A stretch of DNA of 64,000 nucleotides, taken from positions 186,001 through 250,000 of the forward strand of contig NZ_CP009355.1 in the NCBI RefSeq assembly GCF_000772105.1, written 5' to 3'. The notes beneath the pieces are model-generated. The model was not told where the DNA came from and did no database searches. It saw nothing but the letters and a program-made list of their open reading frames with translations. A program made the translations under genes and the position numbers. This DNA is from Vibrio tubiashii ATCC 19109. GTDB taxonomy: Bacteria > Pseudomonadota > Gammaproteobacteria > Enterobacterales > Vibrionaceae. The stretch's first letter is position 1. Each line of letters begins with the position of its first letter. Shown here piece after piece: positions 35,663 to 45,116 of this stretch.

Positions 35663-37774
35663 ATGAGTTCCCGTCTTTTACCAAAGGGGCGCACCTTCAT
35701 AGCCATTATTGCGAGTGTTAGCATTGTGCTGCTGATAATGGCTACCTATTTCTTCTACTCGTTAAGTGAAATTAGAAAAATATCCCCTCAACCCTATGTC
35801 ACAATAGTCAATAACAATATTTCGGCAAAAGCCAAACTGTTGTTACTGAAGGCTGAAATACTCAACTTCTCGATTCAACAAGATCCTCGTTCGTTGGCGC
35901 GACTAAAAATGCAAGCGAGAGTGCATAAAGCCAGCATCCTACAAGATCTGAAAGCACAGCGGACGCGAAATATACATGCTCAGTACGGCGACTTGGATGA
36001 GTTAGCCGAATTGGAAAAGAGAATTAGTCGACTCGCGACGCAAATATCTGATCTTACTCTCAAAAACGAAGAGGAGTTAGCGGACTCCTTGAGCGCGGTG
36101 GAAAAAACGTACTTTGATCTCAATAAGTACCTTTCTAGTTTCGTCGCTGAAGTACAAAGGAATCAACTCGAGTTCACACAGGACAAAGAAAATCTTTATG
36201 ACCGCCAGTATTTGTACATGGTAGTGATCATTGCCTGCTCCATTATTCTGGTCGGTGTGATTTCTTATATGTATCTGCACCAAATTAAACTCAGTCAAGA
36301 CTTGACCGAGCGTGGAGACAAACTGGAAGAGGCAAAAAAACTCGCAGAGCAACATGCTACAGCCAAAGCTCGCTTCCTTGCCAATATGTCTCATGAAATG
36401 AGGACGCCATTAAACGCTATTATCGGTTTGAGCCATAAAGAGTACTACGAGGCTACCGATGAGCAAACGCGTAACTTTCTGTCGATGATTAATAGCTCAG
36501 GGCAACACCTACTTAAGCTGATTAACAGTGTGCTCGATCTCAGCAAAATTGAGCAAGGAAAGATGAAGCTGCAAACAGAAGCGTTCTATTGCAGTGAGTT
36601 AATTGAGCTGTCTAAAACCATTTTTGTCGATATGAGTAAAATCGATGTTGAGATCTTTTTTTCTACAGAACTGAATAAAGACTACAAGCTCATTGCAGAT
36701 AAAACCAAGTTGCTGCAGTTAATCAATAACCTAAGTTACAACGCGCTTAAGTTTACTGAGCAGGGTTATGTCGATGTGCGCCTTTCATTGGAGCGCTCAG
36801 AACCGGAGAGCTTCTTAAGGCTCAAAGTGTCAGACACTGGTATTGGTATGTCACGAGAACAACTTGATAAAGTGTTTGAGGAATTTACGCAAGCCGATGA
36901 CTCAATCACAAGAAAATATGGTGGCACTGGCTTAGGGCTGTCTATCTGCCAGTCATTGGTTAATCTGATGAGTGGGAGGATAGAGGTTAAGAGTGAACTG
37001 AATAAAGGCACTGAGTTTAGCGTTGTAATACCAGTTCAGGTAGAGGGAGAGAAAACAATTGGTTGTGCGATGAATCTTGAAAGGCGAATAAGGGTGGTTA
37101 GCGCTGACCTACACGCCAAGGAGCTAATCAGTGACGAACTTAAGCGTTTTGATTTGTTCGATAAATCTGGCGATATCGCGGTTTACTACCATAGTGGTGA
37201 AAACAGAGTAGAGGACAATTTTCCTGAGGTTCATTCTGAAGAGCAAATGAGCGTTGTGATTGCGGATTTACATGCTTCAGTCCCCCTTTCAGAAAAGCAG
37301 GTAAAGCTGACTAAACCTTATGATATTTTCAGTCTGCTTAGTGCCTTAGGCAATCATAACCGGAATCTAGATCAATCAGAGGTGTCGCTGAATCGGAGTT
37401 CTGGTTTATCTGCTTTGATCGTGGAAGATATGCGAGTGAATCAAATTGTCGCGCAGAAAATGTTGAGGACATTACAAGTTGAGACCACCACGGCAAACAA
37501 TGGACAAGAGTGCCTAGATATTATTAAACAGCGCCATTTCGATATCATCTTCATGGATATTCAAATGCCAATCATGGATGGCATAGAAGCGTTAAAGAGA
37601 ATCCGTCAAGATGATTTAGCGCCCGATACTGCAATTGTTGCACTGACAGCCAATACCTTCGACAAAGATGTACTGCACTACTTAGAGCTAGGGTTTAATG
37701 ATGTTGTGCCTAAGCCTGTACGTATGGAATTAGTGCAGCGAATTCTGGATAAATACTCGCCCGCGACCATTTAG
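35663..37774 (+). CDS. Hybrid sensor histidine kinase with a degenerate and a functional receiver
   Basis: About 703 residues from the ATG at 35663; TTG codons at 35645/35648 that overlap the upstream gene are possible starts. TM1 is near residues 10-35, followed by a helical periplasmic region of about 150 residues and TM2 (YMVVIIACSIILVGVISYMY). HisKA carries His244 (MSHEMRTPLN); HATPase has NALKFTEQG, DTGIGMS and GGTGLGLSIC. Between residues about 480 and 580 is a receiver-like stretch with no phospho-acceptor (VVSADLHAKEL... LTKPYDIFSLLSAL). A full receiver follows with Asp632 (IIFMDIQMPIMDG). No HPt domain is visible, so phosphate must pass to a partner elsewhere. Confidence 0.9.
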   Translation: MSSRLLPKGRTFIAIIASVSIVLLIMATYFFYSLSEIRKISPQPYVTIVNNNISAKAKLLLLKAEILNFSIQQDPRSLARLKMQARVHKASILQDLKAQRTRNIHAQYGDLDELAELEKRISRLATQISDLTLKNEEELADSLSAVEKTYFDLNKYLSSFVAEVQRNQLEFTQDKENLYDRQYLYMVVIIACSIILVGVISYMYLHQIKLSQDLTERGDKLEEAKKLAEQHATAKARFLANMSHEMRTPLNAIIGLSHKEYYEATDEQTRNFLSMINSSGQHLLKLINSVLDLSKIEQGKMKLQTEAFYCSELIELSKTIFVDMSKIDVEIFFSTELNKDYKLIADKTKLLQLINNLSYNALKFTEQGYVDVRLSLERSEPESFLRLKVSDTGIGMSREQLDKVFEEFTQADDSITRKYGGTGLGLSICQSLVNLMSGRIEVKSELNKGTEFSVVIPVQVEGEKTIGCAMNLERRIRVVSADLHAKELISDELKRFDLFDKSGDIAVYYHSGENRVEDNFPEVHSEEQMSVVIADLHASVPLSEKQVKLTKPYDIFSLLSALGNHNRNLDQSEVSLNRSSGLSALIVEDMRVNQIVAQKMLRTLQVETTTANNGQECLDIIKQRHFDIIFMDIQMPIMDGIEALKRIRQDDLAPDTAIVALTANTFDKDVLHYLELGFNDVVPKPVRMELVQRILDKYSPATI

Positions 37775-37975
37775 GTTTAACTAAGATCACTGCCCATAGA
37801 TTTTAACGATAATTGTTAGGTATGTTGATGACAGTCTCTTGGTATTTATTCTTTGCTGTAATGGCAGCTATACACCCTGAAAATTGTGATTAATGTCTAA
37901 TTAATCTCTTTGTTTGATAATTGATTAATCAGTTACTACTTTTTTATTAACTGTCAAAAAATTTAGGGGGCAGTT

Positions 37976-39511
37976 TTGAAAAAGTTAAAAGTCGTATTTT
38001 TAGTACAGGTCATTATAGCGCTGACCTTAGTGTTACTAGTATCGGCATTCATTAAGTATCAAGGTTTTAAAGACAACTTATTAGTTGAACTACAGCATTC
38101 CGTCGAGAACACGACTCAGCGGATGATGATCAGTTTGCCCAAAGCCGTGTGGGACTTTGACTTAGACTCCGCAAAAGTCTCTATTTCGGCGGAACTGAAT
38201 TTACCTGAAATCTCCGCTGTACAGCTTATTGATAATGAAGGCAGTGATCTTTTGTTTCTCACACATCAACTTGCTGGTGAAGAGTATGAAACGGTTGAGG
38301 TGACGGACAAGTCGTTGTTTACCGAAGATAACAGCATGAGTGCTGCACTGACCTTTGTCGAATATGGAGAAGAAAACCCAGTAGGTAAGGTTGTTGTCTA
38401 TTTTGATACCCATGCTCTCGATACTAAGCTTGCTGATTCGCTTAAAACCAACATTATCGAGCTGATTGTACTCGACATAATTCTATCGATAGTGATCGTA
38501 GTTGCACTGTCTATGACGGTGATTCGCCCCATATCTGAATTGACAGAAGTGGTTAAAGATCTCGCTTCTGGAGATGGAGATCTAACCAACAAGCTTGCGC
38601 CAGCAAAATATCGAGAATTTGCAGACATCACTGAAGGCATTAATAGTTTTACTGAGTCGCTTAGGGTGATTGTTCAAGATGTAAATCAGTCCTCTGATGC
38701 GCTTAAAGACAAAGCGCAAGCGAATGGTGCTACGGCGAAGTCCAATGCTGAAAAACTTGAAATGCAAAAACATCAGTTGACCACTGTAGCGGCAGCTGCA
38801 ACAGAGTTAAATCAATCGGTCTCTACTGTTGCGGATACGGCTTCCGAAACAGCCCAACAAGCACATACGGCTACCTCACTTGCTTCAAATGTTAATGATG
38901 CAATCGAGAGCTCAGCCAACGACATCATCAACATGCGTGAAGAGATGAACCATGTAAATGCTGAGATGCACATCTTGATTGAGGAAGGAGAAAAAATCAC
39001 CACGGTTCTTAATGTGATTAATGATATTTCAGAGCAAACCAATTTACTTGCTCTGAATGCTGCGATTGAGGCTGCGAGGGCGGGTGAGCAAGGGCGAGGT
39101 TTTGCTGTGGTTGCAGATGAGGTGCGAAATCTTGCTGTAAAAACCAGTGAATCGACAGAGCAAATTCAAAAAAACATTGCAGCATTAGGTGCTGCGACCA
39201 AGTCGGTTGAAGATGAGCTGACTCGAATAGCGTCTTTGCTTGAGCAAACGGCCTCGAGAGTGAGTGAATCGCAAAGCTCAGTCAGTGAAGTACAAAGCTT
39301 AATAACCGTTATTTCAGATAGAAGTGGGCAAATCTCTCAGGCTACCGACGAACAACGGATGGCTGTGGAAGAAATCAGCCAAGCGATTGTGGAAGCATCA
39401 GAGGCTACCAATGATGTTTCCTCTGGCGCAACTAAGAATGCACAAAGGACTGAAGAAGTACTGGGTTTGAGTCAAAGTATTGCCAATCATATGGCTAAGT
39501 TCCGTACCTAG
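37976..39511 (+). CDS. Methyl-accepting chemotaxis protein
   Basis: Chemoreceptor of 511 residues starting at a TTG, supported by the strong AGGGGG site at 37964-37970 and by TM1 directly after ([20 protein letters not shown]). A periplasmic domain of about 130 residues (including [30 protein letters not shown], given in part) has a single PAS/Cache-like look. TM2, HAMP and a signalling domain with [20 protein letters not shown] follow. There is no C-terminal CheR pentapeptide. It lies between a hybrid kinase and a solute-binding protein and may form a sensory unit with them. Confidence 0.9.
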   Translation: MKKLKVVFLVQVIIALTLVLLVSAFIKYQGFKDNLLVELQHSVENTTQRMMISLPKAVWDFDLDSAKVSISAELNLPEISAVQLIDNEGSDLLFLTHQLAGEEYETVEVTDKSLFTEDNSMSAALTFVEYGEENPVGKVVVYFDTHALDTKLADSLKTNIIELIVLDIILSIVIVVALSMTVIRPISELTEVVKDLASGDGDLTNKLAPAKYREFADITEGINSFTESLRVIVQDVNQSSDALKDKAQANGATAKSNAEKLEMQKHQLTTVAAAATELNQSVSTVADTASETAQQAHTATSLASNVNDAIESSANDIINMREEMNHVNAEMHILIEEGEKITTVLNVINDISEQTNLLALNAAIEAARAGEQGRGFAVVADEVRNLAVKTSESTEQIQKNIAALGAATKSVEDELTRIASLLEQTASRVSESQSSVSEVQSLITVISDRSGQISQATDEQRMAVEEISQAIVEASEATNDVSSGATKNAQRTEEVLGLSQSIANHMAKFRT

Positions 39512-39532
39512 GATATAAACAGAGGACATGTT

Positions 39533-40261
39533 ATGAGAAATCTCATTTTAATAGTGGTGAGTTCACTATTTTCTTTTGCTTTAAATGCAGCGGTGATTAC
39601 TGCCGCACAAGATCCATGGGCGCCGTTTGTTCAAAAAGACAAAGCGAATCCCGGTGTATCCGTTGAGATTATTACTGAAGCTTTTAAATCGCAGGGGCAT
39701 ACCGTTGATTTCAAAATTATGCCTTGGACACGCGCACTCAATGAAGTGAAAGGTGGTAGGGTTGATGTGTTAGTCGCGACTTGGTTTACCAATGAACGTA
39801 CCTCTTTCTTGAAGTACAGTGAGCCATACTTAGAAAACTCGCTCAAGTTTATTATGCGCAAAGGGGAAGGGTTCGAATACAACGGACTTGATAGCTTGTC
39901 GGGTAAAACAGTGGGTATTATCCGTAACTACGGTTATGGTGATGAATTTTTAGCGGCCAATAACTTTAAAAAGCCAGAGGCGAATGACTTGGTCGCTAAT
40001 GCTAAGAAGCTGATGGCAAAAAGGATTGATCTGACGTTGGAAGATGAGCTTGTGGCGAAGTCTACCTTGTCTGGAGCTGGAATGAATTTGGCCGATTTTG
40101 AGTTCACTAATAATGCGTTGTCAGTTAACCCGTTGCATGTTACCGCAGGGCTAGCGAATCCCAACCATGCTGAATACATTGAAGCGTTTAATAAAGGGCT
40201 GGCCGAAATTAAGGCCAATGGTACCTTTGACAAGATATTAGCCAAATACGGAATTAAGTAG
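39533..40261 (+). CDS. Periplasmic solute-binding protein, family 3 type
   Basis: A 242-residue protein with a signal peptide (cleaved after FALNA) and an SBP_bac_3 fold: AQDPWAPFVQKDKANPGVSV, MPWTRALNEVKGGRVDVLVA, SLSGKTVGIIRNYGYGD, and a closing FDKILAKYGIK. No ABC permease or ATPase is encoded nearby. It starts 21 nt after the chemoreceptor stop with an agagga site, so it probably works as a free ligand-binding partner for the chemoreceptor or the kinase. Amino acids or other small polar compounds are typical ligands, but the ligand here is unknown. Confidence 0.85.
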   Translation: MRNLILIVVSSLFSFALNAAVITAAQDPWAPFVQKDKANPGVSVEIITEAFKSQGHTVDFKIMPWTRALNEVKGGRVDVLVATWFTNERTSFLKYSEPYLENSLKFIMRKGEGFEYNGLDSLSGKTVGIIRNYGYGDEFLAANNFKKPEANDLVANAKKLMAKRIDLTLEDELVAKSTLSGAGMNLADFEFTNNALSVNPLHVTAGLANPNHAEYIEAFNKGLAEIKANGTFDKILAKYGIK

Positions 40262-40282
40262 AGGTGTTAGGCTGATAATTTA

Positions 40283-40309
40283 AAACGCTCCCATCAATCG
40301 GGAGCGTTT
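40283..40309. terminator. Bidirectional terminator between the binding-protein gene and guaD
   Basis: Perfect stem aaacgctccc / gggagcgttt with a 7-nt loop and A/T flanks on both sides, serving both convergent genes. Confidence 0.9.
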
Positions 40310-40331
40310 TGATATTACCTGTTATGGGAAC

Positions 40332-41669
40332 TTAGCTAGCGAACTTCTTTCCATCTATCTTACCTTTAGCATCATACGCTTTCTCGCCGTAGATAAAGGT
40401 CTCGCACACGGTTCTATCATCACCTAAGCTCATTAGAACAAACAACTTCTCTTCAAGGGTTGTCGCTTGATTCATCCGGAAACGCATTAATTGAGTTGCA
40501 TGTAGGTCGAGTACGACAAAGTCGGCTTCTTTACCCACTTCAAGGTTGCCTATCTTGTCCTCCAAATGGAGTGAACGAGCACCACCTAGTGTTGCAAGGA
40601 AGAGAGACTTAAGGGGATGCAGCTTCTCTTGTTGAAGCTGCATTATCTTATACGCTTCACTCATGGTCTGAAGAATCGAGAAGCTGGTTCCGGCTCCGAC
40701 ATCCGTGCCCATCCCGACTCTTACGCCATGCTCTTCTAGCTTTGGTAGTTTAAACAGGCCCGAACCTAAGAACAGGTTAGACGTAGGGCAAAAAGCGATG
40801 GCTGATTCAGTATCGGCTAGACGCTGGCACTCACAATCAGACAGGTGGATACCATGAGCGAATACCGAGCGTTTATGTAGTAAACCATAGTGGTCATAGA
40901 CATCGAGATAAGAATCTCGCTCAGGGAATAGGTCCAGTACCCATTCGATCTCTTTCTTGTTCTCTGAAAGATGAGTGTGCATATACACATCGGGGTACTC
41001 TTCGAGCAGCTTACCCACAGTGGCTAACTGTTCAGGTGTGCTAGTGGGAGCAAATCGAGGAGTAACAGCATAAAGCAGACGCCCGCGGTTGTGCCATCTT
41101 TCAATCAGTTCTTTTGATGCTTCATATCCAGATTCGGGCGTATCGGTTAGGTAGTCAGGCGCGTTTCTATCCATCAATACCTTGCCTGCAATCATGCGTA
41201 GGTTACGACGTTCCGCTTCACCAAAAAATACGTCTACTGACTCTTTGTGTACCGTGCCGAATACGAGGGCTGTAGTAGTCCCGTTGCTTGCCAGTTCATC
41301 AAAAAACAACTTAGCGACTTTGAGTGCGTAAATTGGATTCTTAAAACGGCGCTCTTCTGGGAAAGTGTAGTTTTCTAGCCAGTCGAGCAGTTGTTCACCG
41401 TATGAAGCGATCATACCCGTTTGCGGGTAGTGAATATGGGTATCGATAAACCCAGAGGTAATCAGCTTGTCTTCGTATTCGACTATATTGAGATCTTTGG
41501 GTTGGCGGGCGAGCACTTCCTCGGTTTCGCCAATATCCACAATATGCCCATCTTCGACAACTATGATACCGTCATCAAAGAATTGATATGAATTGTCCAG
41601 TCCGACATCTTTCGGATCCGCGATACTGTGCAAAATTGCTGCACGATAAGCGTTGCGTTGCGTTGTCAT
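40332..41669 (-). CDS. guaD: Guanine deaminase
   Basis: Zinc amidohydrolase of 445 residues converting guanine to xanthine, the substrate of the Xdh enzyme encoded upstream in the same direction. Motifs: SGFIDTHIHYPQTGMIASYG with the first two metal His and the GuaD-specific P-Q, then WLENYTFPEE, MHTHLSENKKEIEWV, FAHGIHLSD, and GMGTDVGAGTSFSILQTMSEAY with the metal Asp. These are the guanine deaminase signatures and differ from the 8-oxoguanine deaminase at 7316. It is the last gene of the xdhA-xdhB-xdhC-guaD group. Confidence 0.95.
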   Translation of the reverse strand: MTTQRNAYRAAILHSIADPKDVGLDNSYQFFDDGIIVVEDGHIVDIGETEEVLARQPKDLNIVEYEDKLITSGFIDTHIHYPQTGMIASYGEQLLDWLENYTFPEERRFKNPIYALKVAKLFFDELASNGTTTALVFGTVHKESVDVFFGEAERRNLRMIAGKVLMDRNAPDYLTDTPESGYEASKELIERWHNRGRLLYAVTPRFAPTSTPEQLATVGKLLEEYPDVYMHTHLSENKKEIEWVLDLFPERDSYLDVYDHYGLLHKRSVFAHGIHLSDCECQRLADTESAIAFCPTSNLFLGSGLFKLPKLEEHGVRVGMGTDVGAGTSFSILQTMSEAYKIMQLQQEKLHPLKSLFLATLGGARSLHLEDKIGNLEVGKEADFVVLDLHATQLMRFRMNQATTLEEKLFVLMSLGDDRTVCETFIYGEKAYDAKGKIDGKKFAS

Positions 41670-41710
41670 TTTTACTTCCTTTTTAAACCCAAATTAAACG
41701 GCTGATTGGG

Positions 41711-42562
41711 TTAGGCGATTTTCTCTTCCAGTGGCGAATCGCTCATATGATTACTTTTACTGTGTGCCGTAGGGCGCTTTTCTTCAAGTGGAATGCCCTG
41801 ATAGTGTGCGATTAGTTCACCTGCAACTGATACCGCGATTTCTGCTGGATGCTTGCCATTCACCATGCTGACACCAATAGGGCAAATCATAGTGTTGATC
41901 TGTGCATCACTGTACCCGCGCTGGGCTAAGCGCATATCAAACTTCTTGCGTTTAGTCAGGGAGCCAATCATGCCGAAATAGACGCTGTCGTCTCGGTCAA
42001 TAATGGCTCTAGCGAGATCAAAATCGAGTTGATGATTGTGAGTCATGACTAAGTAGTAACTGTTTGGTGGCAAGTCTCGTACCTCTGAGACCGGATCATC
42101 GGTCACTAACTTAGTCACATTACGTGGCAGTTCTTCAGGGAAAACATCATCACGCTCATCAATCCAGGTCACTCGGAAGGGAAGAGTCGAGACGATATGT
42201 AAAAGGGCTTTGGCAACATGACCTGCTCCAAACACAACCAGATGCTTTTGCGCGGTGCCAATAGGTTCAAAGCTCAGTGTTGCCATTCCGCCACAACACT
42301 GGCCTAGACGGGCACCTAAATTAAAGCGTTCTACTTTGAGTGAGCGTTCACCTGCGATCAGCATCTCACGAGCCATTTTGGTCGCGACATGCTCAAGGTG
42401 ACCACCGCCTATAGTGGCAATCAACCTGTCACGGGTGACCAGCATTTTGGTGCCTGCATCCCTTGGCACAGAGCCACGGTCTTCCAATACGGTCACCATC
42501 ACGCACGGTTCGCTGTTTTTCTCTAGTTGTGCCAGTTCATGAATCCAATTGTCCTTAAACAT
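41711..42562 (-). CDS. xdhC: Xanthine dehydrogenase accessory protein XdhC
   Basis: Binds molybdenum cofactor and helps to sulfurate and insert it into XdhB. The 283-residue protein has the XdhC/CoxF pattern: VTVLEDRGSVPRDAGTKMLV at the N-terminus, TIGGGHLEHVA, RLGQCCGGMATLSFE, then the Rossmann-type VFGAGHVAKALL and TDDP region, and PIG....GKHPAEIAVSVAGELI at the end. It is separated from xdhB by a 137-bp repeat-like element but lies in the same direction. Confidence 0.95.
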   Translation of the reverse strand: MFKDNWIHELAQLEKNSEPCVMVTVLEDRGSVPRDAGTKMLVTRDRLIATIGGGHLEHVATKMAREMLIAGERSLKVERFNLGARLGQCCGGMATLSFEPIGTAQKHLVVFGAGHVAKALLHIVSTLPFRVTWIDERDDVFPEELPRNVTKLVTDDPVSEVRDLPPNSYYLVMTHNHQLDFDLARAIIDRDDSVYFGMIGSLTKRKKFDMRLAQRGYSDAQINTMICPIGVSMVNGKHPAEIAVSVAGELIAHYQGIPLEEKRPTAHSKSNHMSDSPLEEKIA

Positions 42563-42590
42563 ACGTCTCTCCTTGAACTATTTATCTTGT

Positions 42591-42727
42591 CGTCATTCTC
42601 GGCAACAAGGACTCTGTAACCATTGTCATCCTCAAGAGCGAGGAACGAGAGAGTTGGGGATCTCTTATAGATAGTGCTGATTTTAAGAGATTCCCTACTC
42701 CTTCCTTCGTCAGTCTATGGAATGACG
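42591..42727. repeat. Inverted-repeat element between xdhC and xdhB (MITE/REP-like)
   Basis: The gap is bounded by an 8-bp perfect terminal inverted repeat, cgtcattc (42591-42598) and gaatgacg (42720-42727). An internal imperfect inverted repeat, ggatctctta and taagagattcc, lies near the middle. Gammaproteobacterial genomes often carry dispersed elements with such TCATTC...GAATGA ends. Only one copy is in this window, so the repeat status is inferred from structure. Confidence 0.55.
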
Positions 42728-42731
42728 CCTA

Positions 42732-45116
42732 CTAGGCTTGTTCAGCTTTCTCAGATGCCGTTTGTGGCTGACTCACTTTCGCAATCGCCATCAAGACACG
42801 TTCTGGTGTTGCGGGTGTATCCAACTTAGGAATCGCTCCCTCGACGGCGACAGAAGCAATTGCATCTTTCAATGCACTCCAGACCGACATACCCAACATG
42901 AACGGCGGCTCACCGACGGCTTTTGAATTAAATACCGTATCTTCTGGGTTTGCTCGGTTCTCCAATAAGTGAGTATGGAACTCGATTGGCATATCAGCGA
43001 TCGCTGGGATCTTGTAGCTTGCAGGGCCATTGGTCATTAAGCGGCCTTGTTCATTCCAGATTAACTCTTCGGTGGTTAACCAACCGACACCTTGCAGGAA
43101 GCCACCTTCAATCTGACCGATATCAATAGCAGGGTTTAGCGAAGCACCTACATCATGCAGAATGTCTGCGCGTAGGATCTTGTACTCACCCGTTAAGGTA
43201 TCAACGATCACTTCTGAGCAAGAGGCTCCGTAAGCAAAGTAGTAGAATGGGCGACCGCGAGCTTTTTCATGATCGTAGTAGATCTTCGGAGTACGGTAGA
43301 AGCCTGTGCTCGATAGCGATACTTGGTTGAAGTAGGCCAATTGAACAAAGGATTCGAAGGTCATGATTTCATCACGGATCATGATCATGCCGTTTTTGAA
43401 TACCACCTCTTCTGGCGTTACCTTAAAGTGACTAGAAGCGAAATCAATCAAGCGCTGCTTAATGGTTAGTGCGGCGTTTTGCGCGGCTTTACCATTGAGG
43501 TCGGCGCCCGATGAGGCTGCTGTTGGCGATGTGTTCGGTACTTTGTCGGTATTGGTAGCGGTGATTTGGATACGTTCAACATCAACTTGGAACTCCTGTG
43601 CAACAATTTGTGCCACTTTGATATTCAAGCCTTGTCCCATCTCTGTACCACCGTGATTCAAATGAATACTGCCATCGGTGTAGATGTGAATGAGCGCGCC
43701 AGCCTGATTGAGGAAAGTCGCCGTGAATGAAATACCAAATTTCACTGGAGTGATCGCTAAGCCTTTTTTCAAGATAGGGCTCTGCTTGTTGAACTCGGCA
43801 ATCGCTTTGCGGCGAGCGTGGTAGTCACTGCTTTGCTCTAGCTGCTCTGTGATCTCTGGTAAGAAGTTATCTTCAACCTTTTGGTAGTAATGAGTGACGT
43901 CTCGTCCTTCACCACCGTAGTAGTTGGCTTTACGTACTTCGAGCGGATCTTTGCCTAAGTAGCGGGCAATTTCGTCCATGATGTGTTCAATGGTCATCAT
44001 ACCTTGTGGGCCGCCAAAACCACGATAGGCAGTATTTGAGGCAGTATTGGTTTTACAGCGATGACCTGTGACCGTTGCATCACCTAGGTAGTAGGCGTTG
44101 TCTGAGTGGAACATTGCGCGGTCGACGATTGAGCTTGATAGATCTGGTGAGTAGCCACAGTTACCTGAAACGATGATCTCTGACCCTTGAATGACGCCAT
44201 CATCATCAAAACCAATCTTGTATTGGTTGTAGAATGGGTGACGCTTGCCCGTCATGGTCATATCTTCTGCGCGTGGTAGGCGCATCTTAGTCGGGCGTTT
44301 GGTTAGATGAGCAATCACGGCCGCCATACATGCTGGCGCTGCAGCTTGGGTTTCTTTACCACCAAAACCACCACCCATACGGCGCATGTCAATCACGACT
44401 TTATGCATAGGGACGCCAAGAACTTCAGCAACTAGCTTTTGTACTTCTGTCGGGTTTTGCGTTGAGGTGTATACGATCATACCGTCATCTTCGGTCGGCA
44501 TAACGCTACTAACCTGAGTTTCAAGGTAGAAATGCTCTTGACCGCCAATCTCTAGATCACCTTCAATGATGTGTTTAGCATTGGCAAGTGCTGCTGCCGA
44601 ATCGCCACGTTTTTGCAGGTGGCTTTCAGTCACAAATAGCTCTTTTTCTAGTGCTTCTTTGACATCCAGAACCGGTGGCAGTGCTTCATACTCAACGATG
44701 GCGGCTTGCGCGGCTTTGCGTGCGGTTTCCATGTCGTTTGCTGCAACTGCGAGTACGGGTTGTCCATAGTATTGAACTAGCCCGTCAGCAAGCAGTGGGT
44801 CACCGGGTAGTATAGCGCCGATATCAAGTTGCCCAGGTACGTCTTCATGAGTAATGGCAATCGCCACGCCTTCGAATTCATAACATGGAGAAACATCAAG
44901 CTTGGTAATTTTCGCATGAGCGTGGGTACTTAAACGCGCATACACATGCAGTTGATTTGGGAATTCAAGACGGTCATCAATATAGACCGCTTCACCCGTG
45001 ACCTGCTTTGGGGCGCTATCGTGTTTTACGCTTTTACCAACGCCAGTTTTGAGATCTTGCTTTACGATGGCGACCATCTCTTCATGAGATAGGGTCTGAT
45101 GGTGTGCGTTAGACAT
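42732..45116 (-). CDS. xdhB: Xanthine dehydrogenase, molybdopterin-binding subunit
   Basis: Large catalytic subunit, 794 residues, oxidising hypoxanthine and xanthine to urate. Features in order: the N-terminal segment with VGKSVKHDSAPKQVTGEA, the substrate-channel Q-E-H-F-Y-L-E-T-Q, the cofactor loop MRRMGGGFGGKETQ, NTAYRGFGGPQGM, GTEMGQGLNIK, and the C-terminal KAVGEPPFML with the general-base Glu. Length and motifs match two-subunit bacterial XdhAB. Its start overlaps the end of xdhA by 8 nt, so translation is coupled. Confidence 0.96.
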   Translation of the reverse strand: MSNAHHQTLSHEEMVAIVKQDLKTGVGKSVKHDSAPKQVTGEAVYIDDRLEFPNQLHVYARLSTHAHAKITKLDVSPCYEFEGVAIAITHEDVPGQLDIGAILPGDPLLADGLVQYYGQPVLAVAANDMETARKAAQAAIVEYEALPPVLDVKEALEKELFVTESHLQKRGDSAAALANAKHIIEGDLEIGGQEHFYLETQVSSVMPTEDDGMIVYTSTQNPTEVQKLVAEVLGVPMHKVVIDMRRMGGGFGGKETQAAAPACMAAVIAHLTKRPTKMRLPRAEDMTMTGKRHPFYNQYKIGFDDDGVIQGSEIIVSGNCGYSPDLSSSIVDRAMFHSDNAYYLGDATVTGHRCKTNTASNTAYRGFGGPQGMMTIEHIMDEIARYLGKDPLEVRKANYYGGEGRDVTHYYQKVEDNFLPEITEQLEQSSDYHARRKAIAEFNKQSPILKKGLAITPVKFGISFTATFLNQAGALIHIYTDGSIHLNHGGTEMGQGLNIKVAQIVAQEFQVDVERIQITATNTDKVPNTSPTAASSGADLNGKAAQNAALTIKQRLIDFASSHFKVTPEEVVFKNGMIMIRDEIMTFESFVQLAYFNQVSLSSTGFYRTPKIYYDHEKARGRPFYYFAYGASCSEVIVDTLTGEYKILRADILHDVGASLNPAIDIGQIEGGFLQGVGWLTTEELIWNEQGRLMTNGPASYKIPAIADMPIEFHTHLLENRANPEDTVFNSKAVGEPPFMLGMSVWSALKDAIASVAVEGAIPKLDTPATPERVLMAIAKVSQPQTASEKAEQA

